64,000 bases of DNA from Bifidobacterium miconis (GTDB lineage: Bacteria > Actinomycetota > Actinomycetes > Actinomycetales > Bifidobacteriaceae). The DNA is taken from assembly GCF_019331735.1 (NCBI RefSeq), contig NZ_JAHBBH010000014.1:1-64000 (forward strand). The letters are read 5' to 3'. Within the stretch, counting starts at the first letter, position 1. Every line of letters begins with the position of its first letter. A model generated the notes under the pieces. The model was not told the origin of the DNA. It worked only from the letters and a program-made list of their open reading frames with translations, and made no database searches. Positions 46,988 through 56,545 of this stretch are shown one piece after another. A program made the position numbers and the translations under genes.

Positions 46988-49087
46988 TTATTCCTCTCTG
47001 GAGTGGTTGGCGGCGAGGATGCGCTCGTAGCGTGCGGTCGCCAGCAGGTAGATGAGCATGTTCACGATGGTGACGGCAGCGATGAACGCAGGCTGCCATC
47101 CGCCTAGCAGGTAGATGTCAGTGACGTTCTGGGCACCTGTGGCGATGCCGGTGCGCAGCCGGCTTTGGATGATCTGGCATACCGAGTAGAGGATCGGGGC
47201 GAGGGCCAGCATGGTTTCCATGGTGATCGCGAGCCGGTGGGTTGCCGGGAAGCTCCAGCCGTGCACGTAGCGGGCGAAGATGCGTTGGGCGCCGCCGCGC
47301 ACATGCGTCTGGGCGGCGGCGATGGCCGAGGCGATGAGGATGGCGACGGCGACGAGCACGTTCATCAGGTGGATGCGCAGGTTCGCTTGGAGCTTCGCGA
47401 AGTCCGCGGCCGCCTTCGCGCTGACGCTGCTCACGGCGTAGATGAACGGCTGCAGTCCGGCCTCGCGCAGCGAGACGAGCGCCTGGTCCGGGTCGGTGAG
47501 CATGGCGTTGCCCGCGGAAGCGTAGGCCGTGTAGTCGTCGGACGAGAATATTCCGGTGTCGGAATCCACGCCGACGAGCACCGCGTCATGGAACAGGGTC
47601 TTCTGGTTCGGCATGTTCTGCTGCCCGTAGCCGAACAGGGACTGGCCGGGCTTGCCCGTCAGCACGGTGATCCGGGGCGTCGCGACGCCATGCATCTGGC
47701 CCTGCGAGCCGATGAACGCCCGTACGACGTTCTCGATCCGCTTGCGTTGGTCCTGTTTCGAGGCGGGTATCACCACCAGCACCCCCTGGTTGGGCACTCG
47801 TGTGATCCGCCGGCCCGAGGCGTCCTGCACCGTCTGCGCGTGCAGATAGTTCGAGTTCACCACCAGCACGTCCCCGGACAGGGAAGCCGCGCCGTCCATA
47901 GGCGAGCCCGTCTGGTTCGCGACGGCGGAAAACTGCTCCAGCGTGTATCCCTCCTCGGCGAGGATCATCCTGCCTTGTCGTTCCTGCGAGATCAGCCATT
48001 GGCCCGTCGCGGCCGCATACCGGTCCTGCTCATCCGAGGAAAGCCGGGGGTTGAGTCTGATGGCGCTGGCTTGGCCCGCCGTGGCCCATGCCCGTTGTGC
48101 TTCGGCCTGGTCCAAGGCCTGGCCCGCGGCCGTCCCCGCGTAGGTGACCGCCCAGACGGCCAGGATCACGGCGGGCACGCGCACGCAGTAGACCAGCCCG
48201 GACGCCAAACGCGCCGGCAGGCGTCCCTTGAGCGCGGCCAGCAGCGACGAACGGGACGCCACCATAAACCCGATGAGATACGCCACGACGATCACCATGA
48301 GGAACACGGCGAACACGCCGGCCGCCAACGCCAATGCCGCGCCCATATGCGACGCATGGTTGTACAGGGCCAGGAATCCCATGAACCCCAGCAGCACGAC
48401 CAGGGTCGCGGCCAAGGCCTGACGGATGTTGGCGCGGACGTCACGAGCGATGACGCTCCAGTCGGAGTTGCCCTGCAGACGCTGCACGGCATACCCTTTG
48501 ACGTTCATCAACGCGAACATGCCCGCCAGCATCGCGCACAGCAGGACCGTCACCGCGAAGCTCACCCCCAGCGGCTGGTTGCTCAGCCACTGCGCGTACG
48601 AGGCCGTGTAGTCGGTCTTGACGTCCACCTCGTACCCGTCCGTGCGGAACCGCTCGGCGAACGCCCGGGTCGCGGCCGGATCACCGTACACGTAGTAGCT
48701 GCCGCGCGGGTCCTGCCCCGAGAGCCGGGAGAACGACGATACCGTCGTGGTCATCGAACGGGTGAATCCCGGATACCCGTCGGCCAGCCAACGGACCGGC
48801 TCCCCCGACCGGTTCCCGACGGCCACATACAGCGTGCGCGACCCGCCCGGGTCCTTGACATCCTCCACCAATTTGACGATGTCGGCTCCCATGTCGCCGG
48901 CCGTCCGTTCGACTCCCGCGATGGTCGACGAACTGGGCGCGGACGGCGTCGACCCCGACACCTGCACCGTGCCCCGCACACCCAACGGCGCCACGGCATC
49001 CAACCCGCTGAGCATCACGAACGAACCGACAGCGGCGACCAGCACCGCCACCAACACCGCAAGCTGAATGGTCCTGCCTCGCATCAT
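46988..49087 (-). CDS. Bacteriocin-export-like integral membrane protein (permease 2)
   Basis: 699 residues. N-terminal helix (QLAVLVAVLVAAVGSFVM), external domain of about 150 residues, four helices (FAVTVLLCAMLAGMFALM, ALAATLVVLLGFMGFLALY, LALAAGVFAVFLMVIVVAYLIG, VYCVRVPAVILAVWAV), a second external domain of about 230 residues and three C-terminal helices. Same architecture as permeases 1 and 3, close to the proteins that accompany MacB-type ATPases in lactococcin-972-type export loci. Two adjacent ATGs (49087, 49084); AGGAGG is better spaced to the second. It starts 11 nt after ATPase 3. Confidence 0.78.
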   Translation of the reverse strand: MMRGRTIQLAVLVAVLVAAVGSFVMLSGLDAVAPLGVRGTVQVSGSTPSAPSSSTIAGVERTAGDMGADIVKLVEDVKDPGGSRTLYVAVGNRSGEPVRWLADGYPGFTRSMTTTVSSFSRLSGQDPRGSYYVYGDPAATRAFAERFRTDGYEVDVKTDYTASYAQWLSNQPLGVSFAVTVLLCAMLAGMFALMNVKGYAVQRLQGNSDWSVIARDVRANIRQALAATLVVLLGFMGFLALYNHASHMGAALALAAGVFAVFLMVIVVAYLIGFMVASRSSLLAALKGRLPARLASGLVYCVRVPAVILAVWAVTYAGTAAGQALDQAEAQRAWATAGQASAIRLNPRLSSDEQDRYAAATGQWLISQERQGRMILAEEGYTLEQFSAVANQTGSPMDGAASLSGDVLVVNSNYLHAQTVQDASGRRITRVPNQGVLVVIPASKQDQRKRIENVVRAFIGSQGQMHGVATPRITVLTGKPGQSLFGYGQQNMPNQKTLFHDAVLVGVDSDTGIFSSDDYTAYASAGNAMLTDPDQALVSLREAGLQPFIYAVSSVSAKAAADFAKLQANLRIHLMNVLVAVAILIASAIAAAQTHVRGGAQRIFARYVHGWSFPATHRLAITMETMLALAPILYSVCQIIQSRLRTGIATGAQNVTDIYLLGGWQPAFIAAVTIVNMLIYLLATARYERILAANHSREE

Positions 49088-49097
49088 GGCCTCCTTG

Positions 49098-49751
49098 TCA
49101 TGCCGCGCGGCGCAGTTCCAGCACCCGGTCGCATTGCTGCGCGATGCCGGTGTCGTGGGTCACGACGATCAGCGTCTTGCCATACTCGTGCTGCAGGGCG
49201 AGCATCTCGTCGAAGACGTGCTGGGCGAGCGTGTGATCGAGCGCCCCGGTCGGCTCGTCGGCGAGGAGCACGTCGCCGGGTTTGAGGATGCACCGGGCGA
49301 GGGCGACGCGCTGCTGTTCGCCGCCGGACAGGGTCGCAACCTTGTCGTCGATGACGTTGCCGAGACCGAGCCGCGTGAGCATGGCCTTGGCCTTGCGCTG
49401 CTTGACCTGCTTGCTGCCGGGCATGAACGCCATGCCGAGCATGACGTTGCCGAGCGCGCTCAGATCGTTGATGAGCGCATACGACTGGAACAGGTAGTTG
49501 ATCGTCGTGCGGCGCAGCATGGTCGCCTTGCCGCTGTTGATGTCCGGCAGCCGCTGGCCGTCGAGCGTGACCGTGCCGCCGGTGGGCGAGTCCAACAGTC
49601 CGATGATGTTGAGCAGCGTCGATTTGCCCGAACCGGACGGGCCGATGATGGCCAGGCTGCCGCCGGTCGGCACAGTGAAGGACAGGTGCTGCAATATGGT
49701 GCGGCTGCCGTAGGTCTTGCATAGATCGTTGACGATGATGCTCGTGGACAT
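49098..49751 (-). CDS. MacB-type ABC transporter ATPase (partner of permease 3)
   Basis: 217 residues. Walker [15 protein letters not shown]-loop YLFQSYALIND, signature TLSGGEQQRVALAR, Walker B VLLADEPTGALD, H-loop VVTHDTGI. ATG at 49751 with AAGGAGCCTCCC before it. It lies between permease 3 (99 nt upstream) and permease 2 in a four-gene run. Closely related to ATPase 2, consistent with a tandem duplication. Confidence 0.92.
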   Translation of the reverse strand: MSTSIIVNDLCKTYGSRTILQHLSFTVPTGGSLAIIGPSGSGKSTLLNIIGLLDSPTGGTVTLDGQRLPDINSGKATMLRRTTINYLFQSYALINDLSALGNVMLGMAFMPGSKQVKQRKAKAMLTRLGLGNVIDDKVATLSGGEQQRVALARCILKPGDVLLADEPTGALDHTLAQHVFDEMLALQHEYGKTLIVVTHDTGIAQQCDRVLELRRAA

Positions 49752-49850
49752 GGGAGGCTCCTTATAGAAACGCTGGTTGGAAAACAATGACTGATTGACG
49801 GTGTTGGTTGGTTGGAACGGTGCCGGGATGCCGGCGTGCGGCGTGGCGGT

Positions 49851-52055
49851 TCATTCCGTTTTGATCATGGTCTGCAGTTGGCTCGTGGCGAGCGTCCGCG
49901 CTTGGACCGTCATGAGGATCAGCTGGAACAGCATGGTCGCCCCGGCCGCGACGGCGCCCGCCTTCGAGCCCAGCAGCAGCGCGGCGAGCAACGCGGCGAC
50001 GGATACGGTGATGATGAGCGTGAAGGCCGGCGCGAAGATGCGTCGCAGCGGGTAGCCGAGCAACCGTTTGACGGCGATGGTCTCCCGGTAGGTCATGGCG
50101 TAGATGCGGCATAGGGTGGCGACGCCGATGAGTTGGAAGTTCATGGCGATGACGGCGAGACCGCCGAACAGCTGCATGAATTCGGTCAGGCTTTTGCGCA
50201 TGCCGGCGATGAAGTCGGCGGTCGTGCGGAAGACCGGATTGTTGTCTTCGAGCTGGTATTCGGCGAGGTAGTCCGCTGCCGTGTACCGTTGGGCGGCGGA
50301 CTCGTCGAGTTTGATATAGCTGTTCGTCAGGCCGACCGCGCCGAGGCTTTCCGTCTCGAACGGCGTCATGTTCGCACTGGTGGCCAACAGGATCACCGGA
50401 TCGGTGACGTCCGTAGGCTGGCCGGGGTCGTCGCTCCACGTGAACAATGGCGTGGACGGATGGTAGGCGGCGAAGCCGACCGTGCCCGTGTTCATGAAGG
50501 TGGTGTGGACGGTGCTTTCCCAAGTCTTGTATTTCATGCTGGTTTCGGTCAGGTAGCCGCGCATGCGTTCCTGCTCGTCCCGTGGCATGGTGTCGGGGAT
50601 CAGGTAGACGCGTTCGCCCGCCTCGGCCCGCGCCGTCGCGTCCGGGTCGACGTCGAACCCCTGCGCGGCGAGGTAGCTCGGGGACATGGCGAAGTACCAG
50701 AACGCCTGTTCGGGAACCTGCTGGTAGAGGTGCCGCCAGGACGCGACGAGATCGCGGCTGAAGTATCGGGTATTGGCGAGGTATACGCCGTCGTCGTGTT
50801 CGATCGACGCGTACCAGTCGTAGATCTCCTTCGCATGGTCGCCGGACAGGCCGGACGTCGACGTGTGGTTCGTGCCGCGCGAGTCCTTGTACAGGATGCG
50901 CATCGACCGGTACCGGCTCCATTGCGCGCTCACCTGCGTCAGGTTGCGGATGCTGGCCATCGGCGCGTCCAACGCGTGCGCGCCGGCGACCAGTCCGGCC
51001 GACGCGAGCACGTACACGATCGCGATCACCGCCAGCATCGCCCGTTTCGACACGCGGTTGCGGATCGCCGCCACCGGCCGCACCGACAGCAACGCCAGCA
51101 CGCCGCATCCCAACGCCAGCAACACGATCGCGGCCGTGACGAGGCTCGGCGTCAGCATGGCCAACACCAGTTGCAGGGTGACCGGGAATCCGTTCAACCC
51201 CCAGCTCAAGATGAGAATGGGGATCGGGATTATCACCGGCAGGAACAGCAGGAACGGACGGTACAATGCGGCCGCGTACCCCGTCCGCGACCATCCGAGC
51301 AGCATGTACACGCCCAGTCGCGAGAACTCCTGGAACGTGCCCAACACCACGATCAGTGTCAGCGCCAGCGACGCCACGGCGATCAACGCCAGCGTGACCA
51401 ACGTCATGAAACTGTCCGTGACCGACGAACCGGACGAGGCCGATGTCAACTGGTCGCCGGGAATGCCGCTCGCCTCGCTCACCCGGGACACGAGATCCCG
51501 GAACCGGCCGTCATCCAATCCGACGATGCGGTAATCGCCGTTGACGGTGCCGGACCGGCGCACCAGCGTGTCCAACCGCTCCACCACCAGTCGTACGCCC
51601 GAACGCGTGCCGGGCAGGTCGGCGATCATATCCGGGCGCACCTGATCCAAACCCAAGGTCGCGTTCTCGTTCGCCGCCGTCATCAACCGGGAAAGACTGT
51701 GCTCGTCCAACACCGACGCGCCGAGATACCGCAACCGCATCGCCGAAGCATGCGCCGTCACGTCACCATACACGCCCAGCCGATACCCGCCGGCCGAACC
51801 ATCCACCGGCGACGTCAGCAAGTCCGAACGCACGACCACGCCACCATCAGCGCCGACCGCTTCCAGCAAAGCGTTCAATGTCCGGTCGGACCGGTCCTGC
51901 GGCACATCGGACAACGGCAACAAGCGACTCTGCTTCGGATACTCGCGCATCGCCGTGAAATACCCGTCGCCCAACACGAACACCGACATCAGCCCGGCCA
52001 ACGAAACCAACACCACCATCAACACACAAACGGCGACCTTCAACAGCCTGTTCAC
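49851..52055 (-). CDS. Bacteriocin-export-like integral membrane protein (permease 3)
   Basis: 734 residues. N-terminal helix (VAVCVLMVVLVSLAGLMSVF), external domain of about 170 residues, helices at about 215-330 (TLVTLALIAVASLALTLIVV, LFLPVIIPIPILIL, LVTAAIVLLALGCGVLALL), a further helix near 345-365, a second external domain of about 250 residues with many Tyr and Trp, and three C-terminal helices. The start is a GTG at 52055 after AAGGAGAGTATC. First gene of the run permease 3, ATPase 3, permease 2, ATPase 2. Cargo unknown. Confidence 0.78.
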   Translation of the reverse strand: MNRLLKVAVCVLMVVLVSLAGLMSVFVLGDGYFTAMREYPKQSRLLPLSDVPQDRSDRTLNALLEAVGADGGVVVRSDLLTSPVDGSAGGYRLGVYGDVTAHASAMRLRYLGASVLDEHSLSRLMTAANENATLGLDQVRPDMIADLPGTRSGVRLVVERLDTLVRRSGTVNGDYRIVGLDDGRFRDLVSRVSEASGIPGDQLTSASSGSSVTDSFMTLVTLALIAVASLALTLIVVLGTFQEFSRLGVYMLLGWSRTGYAAALYRPFLLFLPVIIPIPILILSWGLNGFPVTLQLVLAMLTPSLVTAAIVLLALGCGVLALLSVRPVAAIRNRVSKRAMLAVIAIVYVLASAGLVAGAHALDAPMASIRNLTQVSAQWSRYRSMRILYKDSRGTNHTSTSGLSGDHAKEIYDWYASIEHDDGVYLANTRYFSRDLVASWRHLYQQVPEQAFWYFAMSPSYLAAQGFDVDPDATARAEAGERVYLIPDTMPRDEQERMRGYLTETSMKYKTWESTVHTTFMNTGTVGFAAYHPSTPLFTWSDDPGQPTDVTDPVILLATSANMTPFETESLGAVGLTNSYIKLDESAAQRYTAADYLAEYQLEDNNPVFRTTADFIAGMRKSLTEFMQLFGGLAVIAMNFQLIGVATLCRIYAMTYRETIAVKRLLGYPLRRIFAPAFTLIITVSVAALLAALLLGSKAGAVAAGATMLFQLILMTVQARTLATSQLQTMIKTE

Positions 52056-52283
52056 GATACTCTCCTTCCCCGCCGCAACCTCGCGACGAACGCTATGGCT
52101 CCATACTCCCCCGATTCACCGGTATCATCCATCAGGCAAAAGAACGAGCACGTGCATCATCCGCGAGAACGACGGATCGGCTCTCGTGGCGCTTGACCCG
52201 CCGGCCGGAGTGAATCTTCCCCATATCTGAGTGCACTGTTGTAGCGTTGGCATAAACTGCATTCCAAACAGCTGGGAGGTCCG

Positions 52284-52934
52284 ATGAACGACACCATTGA
52301 AACCGCGCGTCTGCTGCTGCGCCCGTGGAAGATCGGCGATATCGCTGAGGCTGATTCCCTGTTCCGGTACGCTTCGGACCCGCAAATTGGACTGTTGTGC
52401 GGCTGGCCGCCGCATCAGGATGCCGAAGAGAGCATGAACGTCATCCGTGATGTGTTCTCCCCGGTTGAGCACAACTGGGCTATCATCATTCGGGAGGCCA
52501 CGGAGGCGGGAGTCGATGCCGGCGTTGACGAACCCGTCGGCTGCATCGAATTGAAGCCTCTTCGTCATATCGACAAGGACGGCGACAGCGACGGTTCAGA
52601 CTTCGCGCTCGTCGAACACTACGCCCGGTACGTCGGCGGCAACGCACTGGAACTCGGCTATTGGATCGGCCGGCCGTTCTGGGGCAAAGGATACATGCCC
52701 GAAGCGCTGCATGCCGTGCTCGGCTACACGTTCGACACGCTGCACGTCGACGCCGTGTGGGGCGCGCATTACACGGACAACACGCAGTCCGGTCGCGTGA
52801 TGGAAAAATGCGGCATGCGAGTCGCCGGCGAATCAAAGCGCAACCATTTCCCGCTCATCGACGAATACCACGACGAGACCCTCCGCATCATCACCGCCGA
52901 CGCATGGCAAGCGGGGCGCGGAGTCACCCGGTAG
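52284..52934 (+). CDS. GNAT acetyltransferase, RimJ/RimL type
   Basis: 216 residues. TIETARLLLRPWKIGDIAEAD is the typical RimJ/RimL N-terminus, followed by GNALELGYWIGRPFWGKGYMPEAL (acetyl-CoA loop) and NTQSGRVMEKCGM. Relatives acetylate ribosomal protein N-termini or small amines. AGCTGGGAGGTCCG precedes the ATG. An acidic insert (DKDGDSDGSD) sits before the core. Divergent from permease 3. Confidence 0.88.
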   Translation: MNDTIETARLLLRPWKIGDIAEADSLFRYASDPQIGLLCGWPPHQDAEESMNVIRDVFSPVEHNWAIIIREATEAGVDAGVDEPVGCIELKPLRHIDKDGDSDGSDFALVEHYARYVGGNALELGYWIGRPFWGKGYMPEALHAVLGYTFDTLHVDAVWGAHYTDNTQSGRVMEKCGMRVAGESKRNHFPLIDEYHDETLRIITADAWQAGRGVTR

Positions 52935-53059
52935 GTTCTCGGCAGATGATTCAACACCAAACCAGATCGTTCATCGAAACGCCGTGGAAATCGTAAACAT
53001 CCGATCCTTCCCCATGAATATGCGCCGCCATACCCGATACCAGCCGATAGCCACCACGA

Positions 53060-53102
53060 TATAGACTGTCTATAGGTCGATATTGCCAAAAACGACCTAT
53101 AG
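53060..53102. promoter_or_regulatory. Overlapping inverted repeats upstream of fic, possible operator
   Basis: TATAGACTGTCTATA (53060-53074) is a palindrome around one central T, and CTATAGGTCG (53070-53079) pairs with CGACCTATAG (53093-53102). Both are AT-rich in a GC-rich setting and end 51 bp before the Fic ATG. They look like a bound operator or promoter region. Confidence 0.5.
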
Positions 53103-53152
53103 CATCATTGTTGCAACCCTTGCAGTGGTCGACTGACTGGAAAGTGGCGCAT

Positions 53153-54409
53153 ATGGGAATAGGCTACAAAAGCATCAGACAGACCGCGCATATGAGCCGG
53201 TCAACGAAGAGACCGGAGGAAATCGCCGACGAAGAATATTTGCGGCGTCTTGACGGATGGAGTACGTTCCGCTCCGGCATCATCCTGCGCGGGCATGAAC
53301 TGTTCGTCGTCAACTTCCGTGAGCTCGCCACGCTTGCCGACAACATTCGAGAACGGGAAACGCAGGTCATTGCGCTCTGGGAAGAGCTACCGCCAATCGC
53401 GCGGCGAGCCTACCTGTACGATCTCATCGGCGAGGAGATGCAAAGCACCAACGGCATCGAGGGCGTGCGATCCACCCGACGGGAGATCAGCCTCGCACTG
53501 GAGGCCGCCACGGAACGCGGAGGACATGCGCGGTTCAGCGAGTTCGCCCGTCTGTTCCTCGCGCTCAGCGACGACGACCCCGCACGCTACGCGCTGCCGG
53601 AAACGCTCGAGGACATCCGCGGCATCTACGACAAGGTCGTCGCCGGGGAACTCGACGACAATGACAGACCGGACGGCGATCTGTTCCGCAACGGTCCCGT
53701 GTACATCGACGAACCCGCGACCGGGCGACGCATCCACACCGGCATCACACCGGAATCCGAGATCAAGGTCGCGCTCACGCAATGGCTCGCGCTCACCCGC
53801 AACCGCGATGTGCCGCCATTGATCCGTGCCGCCATGTGCCATTTCGCGTTCGAGTACGTCCACCCGTTCTACGACGGCAACGGTCGCACCGGCCGTTTCC
53901 TGTTCGCCCTCCAGCTACGACAGCATCTGAGCGTGCCGACATCCATCAGCCTCAGCCCGGTCATCTCCGACGGCAAAAACCAGTACTACAAGGCGTTCGA
54001 GGATGCGCAGCACCCGTTGAACCGTCTCGACGCCAGCCTGTTCTCGTATCGGATGATGGAATTCGTCACCGAAGCGCAACGGCACATCATCGACGATTTG
54101 TCCGTCAAACGATCCATACTGCGGCGGTCGTTCGCGGCACTCGACCGACTGCGTTCGGAACGGGACTGGAACGACGACGCCACGAACATCGTAGCCGCAC
54201 TCATCCAAGAAGAACTCTTCGGAATCGCCCCCCACAGCATAACCAGACCGCGGCTGCGAGAATCGATGGGATTGGGGCGGAACAGAACCAATCATGCGCT
54301 GGATGCCCTTGTCGGAGACAGAACCATCATCGCCACTGGGCAACGACCGGTACGATACGAATTGTCGGACACCATGCGCACCACGATCATGGGAGAAGAC
54401 CAACGATGA
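53153..54409 (+). CDS. Fic-family protein with N-terminal inhibitory motif (class II)
   Basis: 418 residues. The catalytic motif HPFYDGNGRTGR (AMP transfer to a hydroxyl side chain) is perfect. The inhibitory helix motif (S/T)xxxE(G/N) is present upstream in the same chain as QSTNGIEGVRS, placing it among self-inhibited class II Fic proteins. A C-terminal helical or winged-helix region (RPRLRESMGLGRNRTNHALD) follows. ATG at 53153 after GGAAAGTGGCGCAT; an upstream TTG is less likely. Target unknown. Confidence 0.9.
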   Translation: MGIGYKSIRQTAHMSRSTKRPEEIADEEYLRRLDGWSTFRSGIILRGHELFVVNFRELATLADNIRERETQVIALWEELPPIARRAYLYDLIGEEMQSTNGIEGVRSTRREISLALEAATERGGHARFSEFARLFLALSDDDPARYALPETLEDIRGIYDKVVAGELDDNDRPDGDLFRNGPVYIDEPATGRRIHTGITPESEIKVALTQWLALTRNRDVPPLIRAAMCHFAFEYVHPFYDGNGRTGRFLFALQLRQHLSVPTSISLSPVISDGKNQYYKAFEDAQHPLNRLDASLFSYRMMEFVTEAQRHIIDDLSVKRSILRRSFAALDRLRSERDWNDDATNIVAALIQEELFGIAPHSITRPRLRESMGLGRNRTNHALDALVGDRTIIATGQRPVRYELSDTMRTTIMGEDQR

Positions 54410-54458
54410 GCCATCGATATGATGTCCGTTGACCGGACTTGTTATGAGGTGGTGACGT

Positions 54459-55175
54459 ATGTACGACAGGAGACGGTTCCGCCTTGCGGTGGTGGATAAC
54501 GACCAGTTGACGTTGACGATGCTGACGTTGCTGGTTCGCCGTGATCTTCCCGAGGTCGATGTGATGTGGGCATGCCGGCGCGGCCGGGATGCGGCCGCCC
54601 GCTGTCTGTCGGCCGATTCGCGTCCGGATGTGCTGCTGGTGGATATGTCGTTGGAGGGATTGAGCGGCGTCGAGGTGTGCCGGCAGGTGCGTGCGGCGAC
54701 GGCCGATGTCGCGTTGATCGGCGTCACGTCGTTCTCGTTGGAGCATTATGCGGCCGATGCGTTGGCCGCCGGCGCCCAGTGCGTGATGGACAAGGCGCGG
54801 GTGAAGGATGTCTGCGAGGCGGCGGTCGCGCTGGTCAATGGCCGCACGCCGCATACCAGGTACGCGTCCGATCTGACCGCCGCGCAATCGCACGCGTTGC
54901 TCATGGCGCGAACGGGGATCGGGGCCGAAACCGGAGGCGACGCCGATGGCGACTCCCCTACCCGGTCGAATGTGGCCGTGGCTGTCGCGCCGTTGACGGA
55001 TCGTGAGCGTGAGGTCATGCGCTTGTGCGCGCAGGGCAAAAGTTCGCGTGAGATCGGCGAGCTGCTTGGCGTTGGCGAGTCGTCGGTGAAGACGTATGTG
55101 ATGCGCGCGGCGAGAAAACTCGGTGCGCGGAATCGAACGCAGGCGGTGGCCGAATGGCTGATGTTGCAGGATTGA
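54459..55175 (+). CDS. NarL/LuxR-type response regulator (system 3)
   Basis: 238 residues. Receiver LAVVDNDQLTLTML (DND), phospho-acceptor in VLLVDMSLEGLSG, GVTSFSLEHY and a Lys in CVMDKARVK. The linker carries an acidic GETGGDADGD-like stretch, then the LuxR domain LTDREREVMRLCAQGKSSRE and ESSVKTYVMRAARKLGARN. A small dyad (GTCCG-N5-CGGAC, 54424-54438) lies 20 bp before the ATG. The kinase frame starts 22 nt before its stop. Paralogue of the regulators at 32124 and 43980. Confidence 0.88.
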   Translation: MYDRRRFRLAVVDNDQLTLTMLTLLVRRDLPEVDVMWACRRGRDAAARCLSADSRPDVLLVDMSLEGLSGVEVCRQVRAATADVALIGVTSFSLEHYAADALAAGAQCVMDKARVKDVCEAAVALVNGRTPHTRYASDLTAAQSHALLMARTGIGAETGGDADGDSPTRSNVAVAVAPLTDREREVMRLCAQGKSSREIGELLGVGESSVKTYVMRAARKLGARNRTQAVAEWLMLQD

Positions 55176-56444
55176 TCGGACGCGCGGGCGCTCGTATCCG
55201 TGCCGCCGGCGTGGGGCCGGTCATGTGGTGCGTCGTGTTGTTGTCCGCCGGGCTGACGGTGCTGGAGATGTTCGAGTATCCCGCGCAGCTCGTGGCGACC
55301 ACGGTGCTGACGGTCGTGCATATCCTGTGTCTGTTGGCGTTGCCGTTTTATCCGTTGCCGATGAGTGTGGCGGTCGCGGTCACGTATGTGGCGTGCGCGT
55401 TCCTGCCGGATATGAGCGGGGCGAGCCTGTTCTACGGCATGTGGGTCGCGATGGTGGTGGCTGATGCCGCCGTTGATCGCCGCGGTGCGTTGGATGGTCG
55501 CGGCTCGCGCCGGCATCCCATTCGGCGATTACGTGATACTGCTGGTGTCGTTCTTCGTCGTGTATGCGTTCGGCCGCGCGATGTCGTGGAGGGCTGTGGC
55601 CGTGCAGGCGGAACAGGATCGGTTGCGTTACGAGCGGGAGCGCGACCGAGTGGAGGCCATGCGTCGCGACGAGCGGGCCGCAAGCCGGATTCACGACACG
55701 GTGACAAGCGACCTCGCGTACATGGCCATGCGATTGGATTACGAACGGTCACGCTCAGGGAACGATGAGCAACATGCGGCGTTGTTCGACGACCTGTACC
55801 AACGCACGATCGACACGCTCGGCGAAGTGCGCACGGTCATCAACATGCTCGACGGAAACGGTGACGGCACCGATACCGGAGAAAAACATGATTCCATCGG
55901 GGATGATCGCGACGGCGTCTTTCCGCAAAGCGACATCAACGACGGCGACGCAGAACGTACCGGCGACGATACCGGAATCGGAAGCCCGACCACGACATCC
56001 TCGTCCTGCGTCACATTTCCCGATCGTGTCCGCGACGTATTGGAACACGGCGACCGGTATCTTGCGCAGCTCGGCTTTACCGGCGACTCCACGATGATCG
56101 ACAACCTGTCCGAACGCGAGCCGACGAATACGGACGGCGACATCCACGAACGGGAGTCCGCAGTGATCGACCTGCTGCGTGAGCTGTACACCAACATCGC
56201 CGTACACGGCGACCCATCCGGCGAATACCGTGTAGTCGTACGCCATAACAACGACGGGCTGATCGTCGATCAGGTCAACGACATCGCCACGCAGTCCCTT
56301 CTGCCGGACAAACCCCACTCCGGCAAAGGACTGCCCCTGCACCGCTCGCGATTCGCCGCTCTCGGCGGTTCGATCAGCACCTCCGCCGAAGACGGCACGT
56401 GGATCTTGCACGCAGCTTTGCCGTGCATTCCATTGTCAAAGTGA
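55154..56444 (+). pseudogene. Frameshifted sensor histidine kinase (system 3)
   Basis: The membrane half reads in one frame from ATG 55154 (VMWCVVLLSAGLTVLEMF to YGMWVAMVV); the rest reads in the +1 frame from about 55464 (PPLIAAVRWMVAARAG, GDYVILLVSFFVVYAF, HisKA_3 ASRIHDTVTSDLAYMAMRL, HATPase LLRELYTNIAVHGDP and GKGLPLHRSRF). The shift falls in the repetitive GATGGTGGTGGCTG at about 55452-55465. The acidic insert after HisKA_3 is long. Either a real inactivating or slippage-prone mutation, or a sequencing error. Confidence 0.8.
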
Positions 56445-56545
56445 TCTTATTGTTCTCCGATAGTCCCCGTCAACCATAGTCGACATCGTCTGTCGTGCGG
56501 TTTCGCCGATCATTATCATTGAGGGTATCGGAAAGGATTCGGAAT

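Noticed and set aside
47165..49285. 706-codon plus-strand open frame opposite permease 2
   Set aside because: The antisense product is His/Arg/Gly-rich and lacks membrane segments, while the minus-strand frame has a complete transmembrane pattern and start signal.
49762..51294. 510-codon minus-strand frame inside permease 3
   Set aside because: Out-of-frame shadow with an Arg/His-rich product; the in-frame permease explains the DNA.
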